A DNA stretch of 64,000 nt. Origin: an uncultured Marivita sp. (lineage in GTDB: Bacteria > Pseudomonadota > Alphaproteobacteria > Rhodobacterales > Rhodobacteraceae). The notes under the pieces are model-generated. The model saw nothing but the letters and a program-made list of their open reading frames with translations. It had not been told where the DNA came from and ran no database searches. The stretch is taken from positions 62,001 to 126,000 of the forward strand of contig NZ_CANKYW010000003.1 of the NCBI RefSeq assembly GCF_947488135.1, in the 5' to 3' direction. Shown here in pieces: positions 8,579 to 17,226 of the stretch (position 1 is its first letter; the number at the start of each line of letters is the position of its first letter). The translations under genes and the position numbers were made by a program.

Positions 8579-8637
8579 GCAAAAGCTCCTCCCTGTTCCG
8601 GTTCCACGGGGCAGGGCTGATTTTGGGAGGGAACAGA

Positions 8638-9489
8638 ATGAAATATAAGGCAATGACCGCGTTAGCCGCGCTGGCCGTTTCGGCCCCGATGCTTTTCGCG
8701 GGGGGTGCGGATGACGATACGCTGACGATCGATGGTCAGGAAATGATCTCGAAGACAGCGGCGCCCGCACACATGGAAGAGACCGGCATCGACACGATCA
8801 TGTCGGGCTGGCACTTCCGTGAAGACGACACGCAAGCCATGCAGATGGACACGTTCGACAACCCCGGCATGATCGCTGTGGATCAGGCGATGGACGCGTG
8901 GAACACGGTCGAAGGCACCGCCGAGAAGTCCTGTGCGTCGTGCCATGAAGGCCCGGAAAGCATGAAGGGCGTCCGCGCGGTCTATCCGAAGTGGAACGCC
9001 GAGGCCGGCGAAATGCGCACTCTGGCGATGCAGATCAACGACTGCCGGGAAAACCGGATGGGCGCCGAGCCCTATGCCTATGACAAAGCGCAAATGACGG
9101 CGATGGAAGCGCTGATTTCGGTGCAATCCCGCGGGATGCCGGTCAACGTGGCAATCGACGGCCCAGCCGCCGAATACTACGAAAAAGGCAAGGAAATCTA
9201 CTACACACGGTATGGCCAGCTCGAGCTGTCCTGCGCCAATTGCCACGAAGAGAACTACGGCAATTACATCCGTGCGGACCATCTGTCCCAAGGTCAGATC
9301 AACGGTTTCCCGACCTACCGTCTCAAGAATGCCGGCCTTGTCCAGACGCATAACCGCTTCCGCGGCTGTATCCGTGACACGCGCGCCGAGACGTTCTCGG
9401 TCGGATCCCCGGAATTCGTTGCGCTTGAGCTTTATGTCGCGTCGCGCGGCAATGGTCTGAGCGTCGAAGGACCATCGGTCCGTCAATAA
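8638..9489 (+). CDS. soxA: Dihaem cytochrome SoxA (L-cysteine S-thiosulfotransferase)
   Basis: A 283-residue periplasmic cytochrome with a signal peptide ending about residue 21. Two haem sites are present: CASCH (99-103) and CANCH (199-203). Cys136 in INDCRENR and Cys244 in FRGCIRD are the expected axial thiolates; the second is the persulfide ligand at the SoxAX active site. A GGGAGGG site sets the start at 8638, five codons inside the longest frame. A terminator follows directly. Confidence 0.95.
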   Translation: MKYKAMTALAALAVSAPMLFAGGADDDTLTIDGQEMISKTAAPAHMEETGIDTIMSGWHFREDDTQAMQMDTFDNPGMIAVDQAMDAWNTVEGTAEKSCASCHEGPESMKGVRAVYPKWNAEAGEMRTLAMQINDCRENRMGAEPYAYDKAQMTAMEALISVQSRGMPVNVAIDGPAAEYYEKGKEIYYTRYGQLELSCANCHEENYGNYIRADHLSQGQINGFPTYRLKNAGLVQTHNRFRGCIRDTRAETFSVGSPEFVALELYVASRGNGLSVEGPSVRQ

Positions 9490-9496
9490 TTCAAAG

Positions 9497-9525
9497 GCCC
9501 GCGCAGTTGGCTGTGCGGGCTTTTT
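9497..9525 (+). terminator. Rho-independent terminator after soxA
   Basis: GCCCGCGCAG pairs with CTGTGCGGGC across a 4-base TTGG loop (9497-9520, one wobble), followed by five T. It separates soxXYZA from soxBCDEF. Confidence 0.85.
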
Positions 9526-9535
9526 CCCGTTTAAC

Positions 9536-9553
9536 TTATTCACACATGCGAAT
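9536..9553. promoter_or_regulatory. SoxR-type operator upstream of soxB
   Basis: TTATTCACACATGCGAAT contains a second exact ATTC-N8-GAAT (9538-9553), and the same TTATTCAC octamer as the soxX site. It overlaps a 7-bp inverted repeat CACACAT/ATGTGTG (9541-9558). It lies just after the soxA terminator and 30 bases before soxB, implying a separately regulated soxB promoter. Confidence 0.7.
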
Positions 9554-9582
9554 GTGTGTCTGGAAATCAAGAAGGCCCTCCC

Positions 9583-11280
9583 ATGATTTCACGTCGCGAT
9601 TTCCTCCAGGTATCGATGGCCGCGTCCGCGCTGGTCGGTGCGTCAGGCTTCGGCAACTGGTCCCGGCTGGCCGCACAGCAGGCGCTGACGCAGGACCAGC
9701 TGTTGCAGTTCGACACGTTCGGCAATGTCTCGTTGATCCACGTCACGGACATTCACGCGCAGCTCAAACCGATCTATTTCCGCGAACCGTCGGTCAATAT
9801 CGGTGTCGGTGACAATCGCGGTGCCGTGCCGCACGTGACCGGGGCCGATTTCCGCAGGCTTTACGGCATCGACGACGGTAGCCCTTCCCATTACGCGCTC
9901 AGCTCTGGCGATTTCTCCTCCCTGGCCCAGGCATATGGACGCGTTGGCGGACTGGATCGCGTGGCCACTGTGGTTAACGCGATCCGGGCCGATCGCCCGG
10001 ATGCGCTGCTGCTCGATGGCGGTGATACATGGCACGGCTCCTACACCTGCTACCACACCGAAGGGCAGGACATGGTCAACGCGATGAACCAGCTGCGCCC
10101 CGACGCGATGACATTCCACTGGGAATTCACGCTGGGGTCGGATCGCGTGCAGGAAATCGTTGAGGGCCTTCCCTTCGCGGCTTTGGGTCAGAACATCTTT
10201 GATGCCGAATGGGACGAACCGGCCGAGCTTTTCCCGCCTTACCAGTTCTTCGAACGCGGTGGTGTGAAGATCGCCGTCATCGGCCAGGCCTTCCCTTATA
10301 TGCCGATCGCGAACCCGGGCTGGATGTTCCCCGAGTACTCCTTCGGCATCCGCGACGAGAACATGCAGGCCATGGTCGATGAAGTCCGTGCGCAGGGCGC
10401 GGAATGCGTCGTCTGCCTGAGTCACAACGGCTTTGACGTGGACAAGAGCATGGCGAGCAAGGTGACCGGCATCGACGTGATCCTGACCGGTCACACGCAT
10501 GATGCGCTGCCGGAACCGGTGCTGGTGGGCGACACGATCCTGATCGCCTCCGGCTCCAACGGCAAGTTCGTGAGCCGCGTGGATCTCGACATCCAGAACG
10601 GCCGCATGATGGGCTTCCGCCACAAGCTGATCCCGATCTTCTCGGACGTGATCGAACCCGATCCGGAAATGGCCGCGCTGATCGAGGAAGAGCGCGCGCC
10701 GTTCAAGGACCAACTGGAAGAGGTGATCGGCCAGACCGACAGCCTGCTTTACCGGCGCGGCAATTTCAACGGCACTTGGGACGATCTGATCTGCGACGCG
10801 CTCATGAGCGAACGCGAGGCGGACATTGCCATGTCGCCCGGTGTGCGTTGGGGGCCGAGTCTGATCCCCGGCGACGACATCACCCGCGAAGATATCTGGA
10901 ATGTCACCTCGATGACCTATGGCAAGGCGTACCGGTCTGAAATGACCGGCGAATTCATCAAGGTCATCCTCGAAGACGTGGCCGACAACATCTTCAACCC
11001 CGACCCCTACTACCAGCAGGGCGGCGACATGGTGCGCATCGGGGGCATGGGCTATCGAATCGATATTCAAAAGCCGCAGGGCGAACGCATCAGCGACATG
11101 ACCCTTCTCAAGACAGGCGAAGCCATTGATCCAGCGAAGAATTACGTCGTGGCCGGCTGGGCGTCGGTCAATGAAGGCACTGAAGGTCCGCAAATCTGGG
11201 ACGTGGTCGAAGCGCATATCAAGAAGCTCGGCACCGTCACCGTTCAACCCAATGACAGCGTCACGGTCGTGGGCGCGTAA
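9583..11280 (+). CDS. soxB: S-sulfosulfanyl-L-cysteine sulfohydrolase SoxB
   Basis: A 565-residue periplasmic dimanganese hydrolase with a Tat signal (MISRRDFLQVS). Metal-binding motifs in 5'-nucleotidase order: HVTDIHAQ (Asp56, His58), LDGGDTWHGS, FHWEFTLGSDR, CLSHNGFD and LTGHTHD. It removes sulfate from the SoxYZ-bound sulfur chain. The start at 9583 places the RR motif at the N-terminus; nine in-frame upstream codons lie in the promoter. First gene of the soxBCDEF unit. Confidence 0.95.
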   Translation: MISRRDFLQVSMAASALVGASGFGNWSRLAAQQALTQDQLLQFDTFGNVSLIHVTDIHAQLKPIYFREPSVNIGVGDNRGAVPHVTGADFRRLYGIDDGSPSHYALSSGDFSSLAQAYGRVGGLDRVATVVNAIRADRPDALLLDGGDTWHGSYTCYHTEGQDMVNAMNQLRPDAMTFHWEFTLGSDRVQEIVEGLPFAALGQNIFDAEWDEPAELFPPYQFFERGGVKIAVIGQAFPYMPIANPGWMFPEYSFGIRDENMQAMVDEVRAQGAECVVCLSHNGFDVDKSMASKVTGIDVILTGHTHDALPEPVLVGDTILIASGSNGKFVSRVDLDIQNGRMMGFRHKLIPIFSDVIEPDPEMAALIEEERAPFKDQLEEVIGQTDSLLYRRGNFNGTWDDLICDALMSEREADIAMSPGVRWGPSLIPGDDITREDIWNVTSMTYGKAYRSEMTGEFIKVILEDVADNIFNPDPYYQQGGDMVRIGGMGYRIDIQKPQGERISDMTLLKTGEAIDPAKNYVVAGWASVNEGTEGPQIWDVVEAHIKKLGTVTVQPNDSVTVVGA

Positions 11281-11300
11281 TTCAAATCGGAGTGTGAGAA

Positions 11301-12575
11301 ATGTCTGACATCCTCAAACCCTCCCGTCGTGCGTTTTTGCGGGGCTCTGCTGCGGCTGCGGCGGGGCTGACCGCTGCGGGCGCTGCACGGGCCAGCGGAC
11401 CTGATCCGCTGATCACCGAAACCCAGGATTGGGCAATCTACTTTGGCGAAGGTGTCGATGCGACGCCCTACGGCCTGCCGATCCAGTACGAAGCCGACGT
11501 GGTCCGCCGCAATGTAGAATGGCTGACCGCCGACACCACGAGTTCGATCAACTTCACACCGATCCACGCGCTGGATGGAACGATCACGCCGCAAGGCTGC
11601 GCGTTCGAGCGTCATCACTCGGGTGCGATCGAGCTGCGCAAGGAAGATTATCGTCTGATGATCAACGGCTTGGTCGATACGCCTTTGGTGTTCACCTATG
11701 CCGATCTCGAACGCTTCCCGCGCGAAAACCACGTCTATTTCTGCGAATGTGCGGCGAATACCGGCATGGAATGGGCGGGCGCACAGCTTAACGGTGCCCA
11801 GTTTACGCACGGTATGATCCACAACATGGAATATACCGGCGTATCGCTGCGCACATTGCTGACCGAAGCCGGGCTGGATGCTGCGGGCGATCTCTCGGAC
11901 AAATGGGTTTACGTCGAAGGGGCGGATGCGTCTTCGAATGGGCGCTCCATCCCGATGGACAAGGCGCTCGACGATGTGCTCGTCGCGTTCAAGGCCAATG
12001 GCGAGGCTTTGCGCAAGGAACACGGCTATCCCGTGCGCCTCGTCGTGCCCGGTTGGGAAGGCAATATGTGGGTCAAATGGCTCCGCCGGGTCGAGGTCAT
12101 GGACGGTCCTGTGGAAAGCCGCGAGGAAACGTCGAAATACACCGACACGCTTGCCGATGGCACCAGCCGCAAGTGGACGTGGGTGATGGACGCAAAATCC
12201 GTCGTCACCTCGCCCAGCCCGCAATCGCCGATCACGCATGGCGCAGGCCCGCTGGTCATCACCGGTCTGGCCTGGTCGGGCCACGGCGCGATCACCCGCG
12301 TGGACGTGTCCAAGGACGGCGGCAAGACATGGGAAACCGCGCGTCTGGCCAAGCCGGGCGAGAAGATGGCGCTCACACGATTCTATCTCGATACCGAGTG
12401 GAACGGCGAGGACATGCTGCTTCAGTCGCGCGCGATGGACGAAACAGGATATGTTCAGCCGACCAAGGCGCAACTGCGCGAGGTGCGCGGCGAGAACTCG
12501 ATCTACCACAACAACTGTATCCAGACATGGCACGTAAAGCCTAACGGGGAGGCCGAAAATGTCGAAGTCTCTTAA
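11301..12575 (+). CDS. soxC: Sulfane dehydrogenase molybdoprotein SoxC
   Basis: A 424-residue sulfite-oxidase-family molybdenum cofactor protein with a Tat signal (RRAFLRGSAAAAAG). The Mo-coordinating Cys is in YFCECAANTGMEW (Cys150, with Cys148 next to it). The C-terminal dimerisation domain holds SGHGAITRVDVSKDGGKTWE. With SoxD it oxidises the SoxY-bound sulfane sulfur, the step that avoids sulfur globules. It overlaps soxD by 17 bases, so the two are translationally coupled. Confidence 0.95.
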   Translation: MSDILKPSRRAFLRGSAAAAAGLTAAGAARASGPDPLITETQDWAIYFGEGVDATPYGLPIQYEADVVRRNVEWLTADTTSSINFTPIHALDGTITPQGCAFERHHSGAIELRKEDYRLMINGLVDTPLVFTYADLERFPRENHVYFCECAANTGMEWAGAQLNGAQFTHGMIHNMEYTGVSLRTLLTEAGLDAAGDLSDKWVYVEGADASSNGRSIPMDKALDDVLVAFKANGEALRKEHGYPVRLVVPGWEGNMWVKWLRRVEVMDGPVESREETSKYTDTLADGTSRKWTWVMDAKSVVTSPSPQSPITHGAGPLVITGLAWSGHGAITRVDVSKDGGKTWETARLAKPGEKMALTRFYLDTEWNGEDMLLQSRAMDETGYVQPTKAQLREVRGENSIYHNNCIQTWHVKPNGEAENVEVS

Positions 12576-13737
12576 ACTATTCGGCGGAACCGCTCTTGGC
12601 ACCTTGGCGGTGCTAACGATGTCGGTGAATTTTGCCGATCGAAATATCGCGTCTTTCCCGGATAATCCGGCCGTGATGACCGCGATCGCGGCACCGGTCG
12701 TGTCCAGCGGCCTCATCAGCGCGGCGAACGCGTCGACCAGCGCAGGTGAAGGCAAGCTCGGCCTGGGCCGTGCGGCCCTTCCCGAAGAAATCGCGGCATG
12801 GGACGTCGATGTCAGCCCGGATGGCACCGGCCTTCCGGTCGGGTCGGGTTCTGTTGAAGACGGCGAAATGCTCTTCTCCGAGAACTGCGCGGTCTGCCAC
12901 GGCGAATTTGCAGAGGGCGTGGGCAACTGGCCGGAACTGGCCGGTGGCGAGGGTACGTTGGCCAACGAGGATCCGGTCAAGACGGTGGGCAGCTATTGGC
13001 CGTACCTGTCGACAGCGTGGGATTACGTCCACCGCTCGATGCCCTACGGGCAGGCGCAGACGCTCAGCACTGACGAGGTGTATGCCATCGTTGCGTATAT
13101 TCTCTATTCGAACTTCCTCGTCGAAGACGACTTTGTGTTGAGCAACGAGAACTTCCTTGAGGTCGAGATGCCGAACGCCGACGGTTTCATCGTCGATGAC
13201 CGGGCGGAGACCGAATATCCCATCTGGCGGACCGAGCCTTGCATGGAGAACTGCAAGGACAACGTCGAAATCACGATGCGGGCCTCGGTCCTGAACGTGA
13301 CGCCGGAAGACGAAGCCGCGGCCGAAGCGGAAAAGGTGATCGAAGCGGCCAACGCCGTCACCGAAACCGAAGCACCGGTCGAAGAGGTTGTCGCGGCGGT
13401 CGAGGAACCTGCGACGGATGCACCCGATCCTGAACTGGTTGCTGCCGGTGAAAAGGTGTTCGGCAAGTGCAAGGCCTGCCACCAGGTTGGCGAAGATGCG
13501 TCCAACCGGGTTGGCCCTGCGCTGAACGGCATTGTCGGTGCCGAAATCGGGGCGGTCGAGGGCTTCAAGTACTCCCGTGTGTTCGACGAAATGGACGGGA
13601 CCTGGACGGAAGAAGAGCTCGCGGCCTTCCTCGCGGATCCGCGCGGATATGCACGGGGCACGAAAATGAGCTTTGCCGGTCTGAAAAGCGAAGAGGATAT
13701 TGCGGCAGTGACCGCATATCTGGCAAGCTTCGACTGA
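12559..13737 (+). CDS. soxD: Dihaem cytochrome subunit SoxD of sulfane dehydrogenase
   Basis: A 392-residue periplasmic cytochrome. Haem 1 is CAVCH (110-114) with Met161 as candidate ligand; haem 2 is CKACH (304-308) with Met370 (TKMSFAGL). An acidic Glu/Ala linker (about 250-290) joins the two domains, and the C-terminal domain is cytochrome c2/c550-like. It is the electron acceptor of SoxC. The C-terminal domain closely resembles the middle domain of SoxE. Confidence 0.94.
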   Translation: MSKSLKLFGGTALGTLAVLTMSVNFADRNIASFPDNPAVMTAIAAPVVSSGLISAANASTSAGEGKLGLGRAALPEEIAAWDVDVSPDGTGLPVGSGSVEDGEMLFSENCAVCHGEFAEGVGNWPELAGGEGTLANEDPVKTVGSYWPYLSTAWDYVHRSMPYGQAQTLSTDEVYAIVAYILYSNFLVEDDFVLSNENFLEVEMPNADGFIVDDRAETEYPIWRTEPCMENCKDNVEITMRASVLNVTPEDEAAAEAEKVIEAANAVTETEAPVEEVVAAVEEPATDAPDPELVAAGEKVFGKCKACHQVGEDASNRVGPALNGIVGAEIGAVEGFKYSRVFDEMDGTWTEEELAAFLADPRGYARGTKMSFAGLKSEEDIAAVTAYLASFD

Positions 13738-13743
13738 AGACAT

Positions 13744-13774
13744 CCGCGCGGCAGGGGCTCGCCTTGCCGCGCGG
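13744..13774. repeat. Stem-loop in the soxD-soxE gap
   Basis: CCGCGCGGCA (13744-13753) and TGCCGCGCGG (13765-13774) form a perfect 10-bp stem with an 11-base loop, 7 bases after the soxD stop. No T-run follows, so it is more likely a 3'-end stabiliser or partial attenuator than a full terminator. Confidence 0.55.
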
Positions 13775-13819
13775 CACCATAGACTTTCTGCAACCCGGGA
13801 GAGTTTCGATACGCGCGCC

Positions 13820-14791
13820 ATGACCTCGACATCTGGGATTTTCGCTTCTGTTCTTGGCGGCGCGGCGCTCGTGCTTGGGATCGCCTATGGATGGACCGCG
13901 CGGGATCATCGGGAACAGGAACTGGGCGCGCTGACCGACCGTATCGAACAGCTCGAAAGCAGCAATGCCGCACTGGCTGACCAAGCAGCGCGACAAGACG
14001 ACCTTCTGGCCATAGTAACCGAGTTGGAAACCGCGCTTGCAACGGCGCTGGACGAGGCCGAAGCGGCACGGCAGGCGACGCCGGTTGCGCTGGCCGAACC
14101 GGAGCCCTCCGCCGCCGAAGAGCCCGAAACAGTCATCGCCACGGCCACGGGGCTCGAATTCGGCGATCCGGAACAGGGCGAGGCGGTGTTTGCGCAATGT
14201 CGGTCCTGCCACCAGATCGGGCAGGGCGCGACCGACCGGATCGGCCCGCATCTGAACGGCATTTTCGGTCGCCGCGCCGGGGCGCATGACGGGTTCAATT
14301 ATTCCGACGACATGGCCATGATGGGGTCGGACGGTCTGACCTGGACCATCGAGACCCTGAACGCGTATCTGGAAAATCCAAAGGCTCTGGTGTCGCGCAC
14401 GCGCATGAATTTCGCCGGTCTGAAGGACGCGGATGACCGCGCCGATATCCTTGCTTATTTGCGCCAATTCTCGGCCAGTCCGCAGAACATTCCTGAAGCC
14501 GCGCCCACCGCGCAGGCCCGCGAGGTGGAGCTTGCCCCCGAGGTTCTGGCGATCGTCGGAGACACCGATTACGGCGAATACCTCGCCAGTGAATGTACGA
14601 CCTGCCACCAGCAGGACGGTTCGGACCAGGGAATACCGTCGATCACGCACTGGCCGACCGAGGATTTTGTCGTCGCCATGCATGCCTACAAACAGAAGCT
14701 GCGCCCGCATCCCGTGATGCAGATGATGGCCAGCCGTCTGTCTGACGAAGAGATCGCCGCGTTGGCGGCGTATTTTGCCGAAAGTGAGTAA
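13820..14791 (+). CDS. soxE: Membrane-anchored dihaem cytochrome c SoxE
   Basis: A 323-residue protein with four parts: an N-terminal hydrophobic anchor (about 7-25, no obvious cleavage site), a coiled-coil stalk (about 28-85), a cytochrome c2-like domain with CRSCH (127-131) and Met196 in TRMNFAGLK, and a C-terminal small cytochrome with CTTCH (259-263). SoxE is the proposed electron partner of SoxF. The middle domain is alignable to the SoxD C-terminal domain, which suggests an internal duplication. The predicted anchoring and coiled coil are what I read from sequence; the role follows from position. Confidence 0.85.
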   Translation: MTSTSGIFASVLGGAALVLGIAYGWTARDHREQELGALTDRIEQLESSNAALADQAARQDDLLAIVTELETALATALDEAEAARQATPVALAEPEPSAAEEPETVIATATGLEFGDPEQGEAVFAQCRSCHQIGQGATDRIGPHLNGIFGRRAGAHDGFNYSDDMAMMGSDGLTWTIETLNAYLENPKALVSRTRMNFAGLKDADDRADILAYLRQFSASPQNIPEAAPTAQAREVELAPEVLAIVGDTDYGEYLASECTTCHQQDGSDQGIPSITHWPTEDFVVAMHAYKQKLRPHPVMQMMASRLSDEEIAALAAYFAESE

Positions 14792-14853
14792 GAGCCCGTA
14801 AGAGGCTGCGGAGTCGCGGACCGGAGTGAAGAGTTCCAAAGGGAGGACAAACC

Positions 14854-16122
14854 ATGAAACTGAACAGACGTGTCTTTATCGGCACCGGGATGGCAGCGGC
14901 CTCGACACTGACCGCCCCGATGGTGCACGCGGCGTCGCACGGCAAACCGAAAGTGGTCGTCATTGGCGGCGGCGCCGGTGGGGCGACCGCGGCGCGCTAC
15001 ATCGCCAAGGACAGCGACGGCGAAATCGACGTCACGCTCATCGAACCCACGCGCAGCTATTACACCTGCTTTTTCTCGAACCTTTATCTTGGCGGGTTCT
15101 GGGATCTCGAGAACCTGTCGCATTCCTACGGAACGTTGGCGTCGGATTACGGCATCAATGTCGTGCATGACTGGGCCACCGGGATCGACCGCGACGCCAA
15201 GACCGTCGCTTTGGCGGGCGGTGGATCGGTGCCCTATGACCGGCTGATCCTCAGCCCCGGTATCGACTTCGTCGAAGGTTCGGTCCCCGGTTGGGACCTG
15301 TCGGCGCAGAACGCGATGCCGCACGCCTATAAGGGCGGCAGCCAGACCGAGCTGCTCAAGGCGCAGGTCATGGCGATGCCGGAAGGTGGCACCTATGTCA
15401 TGGTCGCACCGCCCAACCCGTACCGTTGCCCGCCCGGACCGTACGAACGGGTGTCGATGGTGGCGCATGTGCTCAAGGCCAACAATCCGACGGCCAAGAT
15501 CATTATCGCCGACCCGAAAGAGAACTTCTCGAAGCAGGGCCTGTTCGAGGAAGGCTGGCAGAAACACTATTCCGGCATGATCACGCGGATCGGCCCGGAT
15601 TTCGGCGGTGGCAACGTCACGGTCGATCCGGCGGCGATGACGGTCGATGTCGATGGAGAGCTGATCCAGGCGGATGTCGTCAACGTGATCCCGGCGCAGA
15701 AAGCGGGCCATATCTGCGAGGCGGCGGGGCTGACCGAGGGCAACTGGGCGCCGGTGGACGGCGCAAGCATGGTGTCGCGGCTGGATGAGAATATCCACAT
15801 TCTCGGCGACGCCTCGAATCAGGGCGACATGCCGAAATCCGGCTTCTCGGCCAATTCGCAGGCCAAGGTGGCGGCGATGGCGGTGCGCGGTGCGCTGACC
15901 GGGAGCCGCGTCTTCCCGGCGAAATACTCCAACACCTGCTGGTCGCTGATCGCGACGGATGACGGCGTCAAGGTCGGCGCGGCCTACGAGCCGAACGAGG
16001 AAAAGATCGCCAGCGTGTCGAGCTTCGTCAGTCAGACCGGCGAGGATGCCGCGCTGCGCAAGGCGACCTACGAGGAGAGCATCGGCTGGTACGAGGGGAT
16101 CACCTCGGACATGTTCGGCTGA
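14854..16122 (+). CDS. soxF: Flavocytochrome c sulfide dehydrogenase-type flavoprotein SoxF
   Basis: A 422-residue FAD disulfide-reductase-fold protein with a signal peptide (LNRRVFIGTG, twin-arginine-like) and the FAD motif VVVIGGGAGGATAARY. Cysteines in YRCPPGPYER and SNTCWSLIA match the redox pair of FCSD, and the ILGDASNQGDMPKSG segment is the FAD-ribityl motif. It oxidises sulfide or reactivates SoxY. No separate FccA cytochrome is present; SoxE upstream is the likely electron acceptor. The gene is preceded by GGGAGG. Confidence 0.93.
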   Translation: MKLNRRVFIGTGMAAASTLTAPMVHAASHGKPKVVVIGGGAGGATAARYIAKDSDGEIDVTLIEPTRSYYTCFFSNLYLGGFWDLENLSHSYGTLASDYGINVVHDWATGIDRDAKTVALAGGGSVPYDRLILSPGIDFVEGSVPGWDLSAQNAMPHAYKGGSQTELLKAQVMAMPEGGTYVMVAPPNPYRCPPGPYERVSMVAHVLKANNPTAKIIIADPKENFSKQGLFEEGWQKHYSGMITRIGPDFGGGNVTVDPAAMTVDVDGELIQADVVNVIPAQKAGHICEAAGLTEGNWAPVDGASMVSRLDENIHILGDASNQGDMPKSGFSANSQAKVAAMAVRGALTGSRVFPAKYSNTCWSLIATDDGVKVGAAYEPNEEKIASVSSFVSQTGEDAALRKATYEESIGWYEGITSDMFG

Positions 16123-16152
16123 TCGTCCGGGTAAACTCTCAGGAAAAAGGCA

Positions 16153-16172
16153 CCCCGCAGATATCTGCGGGG
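16153..16172. terminator. 20-bp palindrome after soxF, likely end of the sox transcript
   Basis: CCCCGCAG-ATAT-CTGCGGGG is a perfect palindrome 30 bases after the soxF stop. It lacks a following T-run, so it may be a Rho-assisted end or stabilising stem. Confidence 0.5.
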
Positions 16173-16270
16173 CGCTGTCGTTTGCGGGGGCGGGTGTGCG
16201 GGACCGCTCTTTTCTGACTTTGGATCGTTGCGCCACGGATGCTGCCCTTGTCGCCGCTCCGCGCCGCTAT

Positions 16271-16291
16271 ACATACCGACTGTCGGTCTGT
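16271..16291. promoter_or_regulatory. Palindromic operator of the adjacent TetR regulator
   Basis: ACATACCGACTGTCGGTCTGT is an inverted repeat centred on 16281, with only one mismatched pair among ten. It ends 16 bases before the TetR start, the usual place for an autoregulatory TetR site. It probably controls the downstream efflux genes too. Confidence 0.7.
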
Positions 16292-16307
16292 AATCAAAAG
16301 AGTCCAC

Positions 16308-17087
16308 ATGACGAAACACAGCAGGTCCCAAGGGGTGCGCCGCAGGATGGCGCCTGATGAACGCCGGGAAGCGATCCTCGACGCGGCTCACGGCCTGTTC
16401 ATGGAACATGGCTGCGAGGCGGTGACCGTGGCTGACGTGCTGACGGCTGCCGGTATTTCGAAGGGCGGTTTTTATCACCACTTCAGGGCCAAGGAGGATC
16501 TCCTGACCGGTATCGTGGAGCGAATGACCGAGCAGAGCCTTGCTGCCGCACGAACCGTGAGCGGGCAGTCTGTGGGAAATTCGTTGACCAGATTGAAAGC
16601 GTTCCTGACAAGCCTGGTGCGGTGGAATGTAGAGAATGTCGCCGAGATGCGCTTTTTTGCGGTGATGCTCACCAAACCGGGGAACGATATTCTCTACCGC
16701 CGCATCTTTGACGCGACCGCCGCTGTCATCGTTCCGGTGCTGGAAGAGCTTATCGACGAAGGTGTGGCAGACGGTATGTTCGATGTCATCGATGCCCGGC
16801 TTGCGGCGGAAATGATTGTCGGTCTGTCGCATGGAAGGCGGCAGGTGCTCGACGAGGCGCTGGCGATGACAGGCGCTGGCGATCTGGAGCTTGCGACCAA
16901 GCATCTCAACACAAGAATGCAGGCCGAAGGTGCGACATGCGACCGGTTGCTTGGCCTCTCGCCCGGCACCATACCGCTGTCCCATCCAGAAGACTACCGG
17001 CGGATGCTAGCCGGGCTGACCGGTATCGACACGCTCTCCGCCGAAGGGGAGCGTTCGGCGGAACCTGAAATCACGAAGGGACGATAA
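16308..17087 (+). CDS. TetR/AcrR-family repressor of an RND efflux operon
   Basis: A 259-residue regulator with the TetR helix-turn-helix around AVTVADVLTAAGISKGGFYHHF, near residues 40-61, and a diverse C-terminal ligand domain. The start at 16308 follows the palindromic operator. Its stop is one base before a 45-codon ORF and about 125 bases before the membrane fusion protein gene, so it is the first gene of the efflux operon. The ligand is not predictable. The C-terminal tail (last 40 residues) is longer than usual for the family. Confidence 0.85.
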   Translation: MTKHSRSQGVRRRMAPDERREAILDAAHGLFMEHGCEAVTVADVLTAAGISKGGFYHHFRAKEDLLTGIVERMTEQSLAAARTVSGQSVGNSLTRLKAFLTSLVRWNVENVAEMRFFAVMLTKPGNDILYRRIFDATAAVIVPVLEELIDEGVADGMFDVIDARLAAEMIVGLSHGRRQVLDEALAMTGAGDLELATKHLNTRMQAEGATCDRLLGLSPGTIPLSHPEDYRRMLAGLTGIDTLSAEGERSAEPEITKGR

Positions 17088-17088
17088 C

Positions 17089-17226
17089 ATGCCGACCGCT
17101 AGTGAACCGCATACACGCCTTTTCGAATTGACCAAGGACGTCGCCATCACACGTGACGGCCGTGCGACAGTCCGTTCGGAAATCGTCGGCACCAGTCGCG
17201 ACGGGGATCGAAATGTCTGGAGATAG
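17089..17226 (+). CDS. Small ORF (45 codons) between tetR and the membrane fusion protein
   Basis: An ATG at 17089 with a good ribosome site (GAAGGGACG) one base after the tetR stop opens a 45-residue frame, MPTASEPHTRLFELTKDVA..., ending TAG at 17226. It overlaps the first 14 bases of the downstream gene in another frame. No membrane segment or known motif is seen; it is basic and polar. It may be a real small protein, a leader that couples translation to the efflux gene, or a remnant. Confidence 0.4.
   Translation: MPTASEPHTRLFELTKDVAITRDGRATVRSEIVGTSRDGDRNVWR

Noticed and set aside
9643-11247. Long open frame on the minus strand inside soxB
   Set aside because: It is antisense to a certain gene, with no ribosome site or family match; high GC leaves such frames open by chance.
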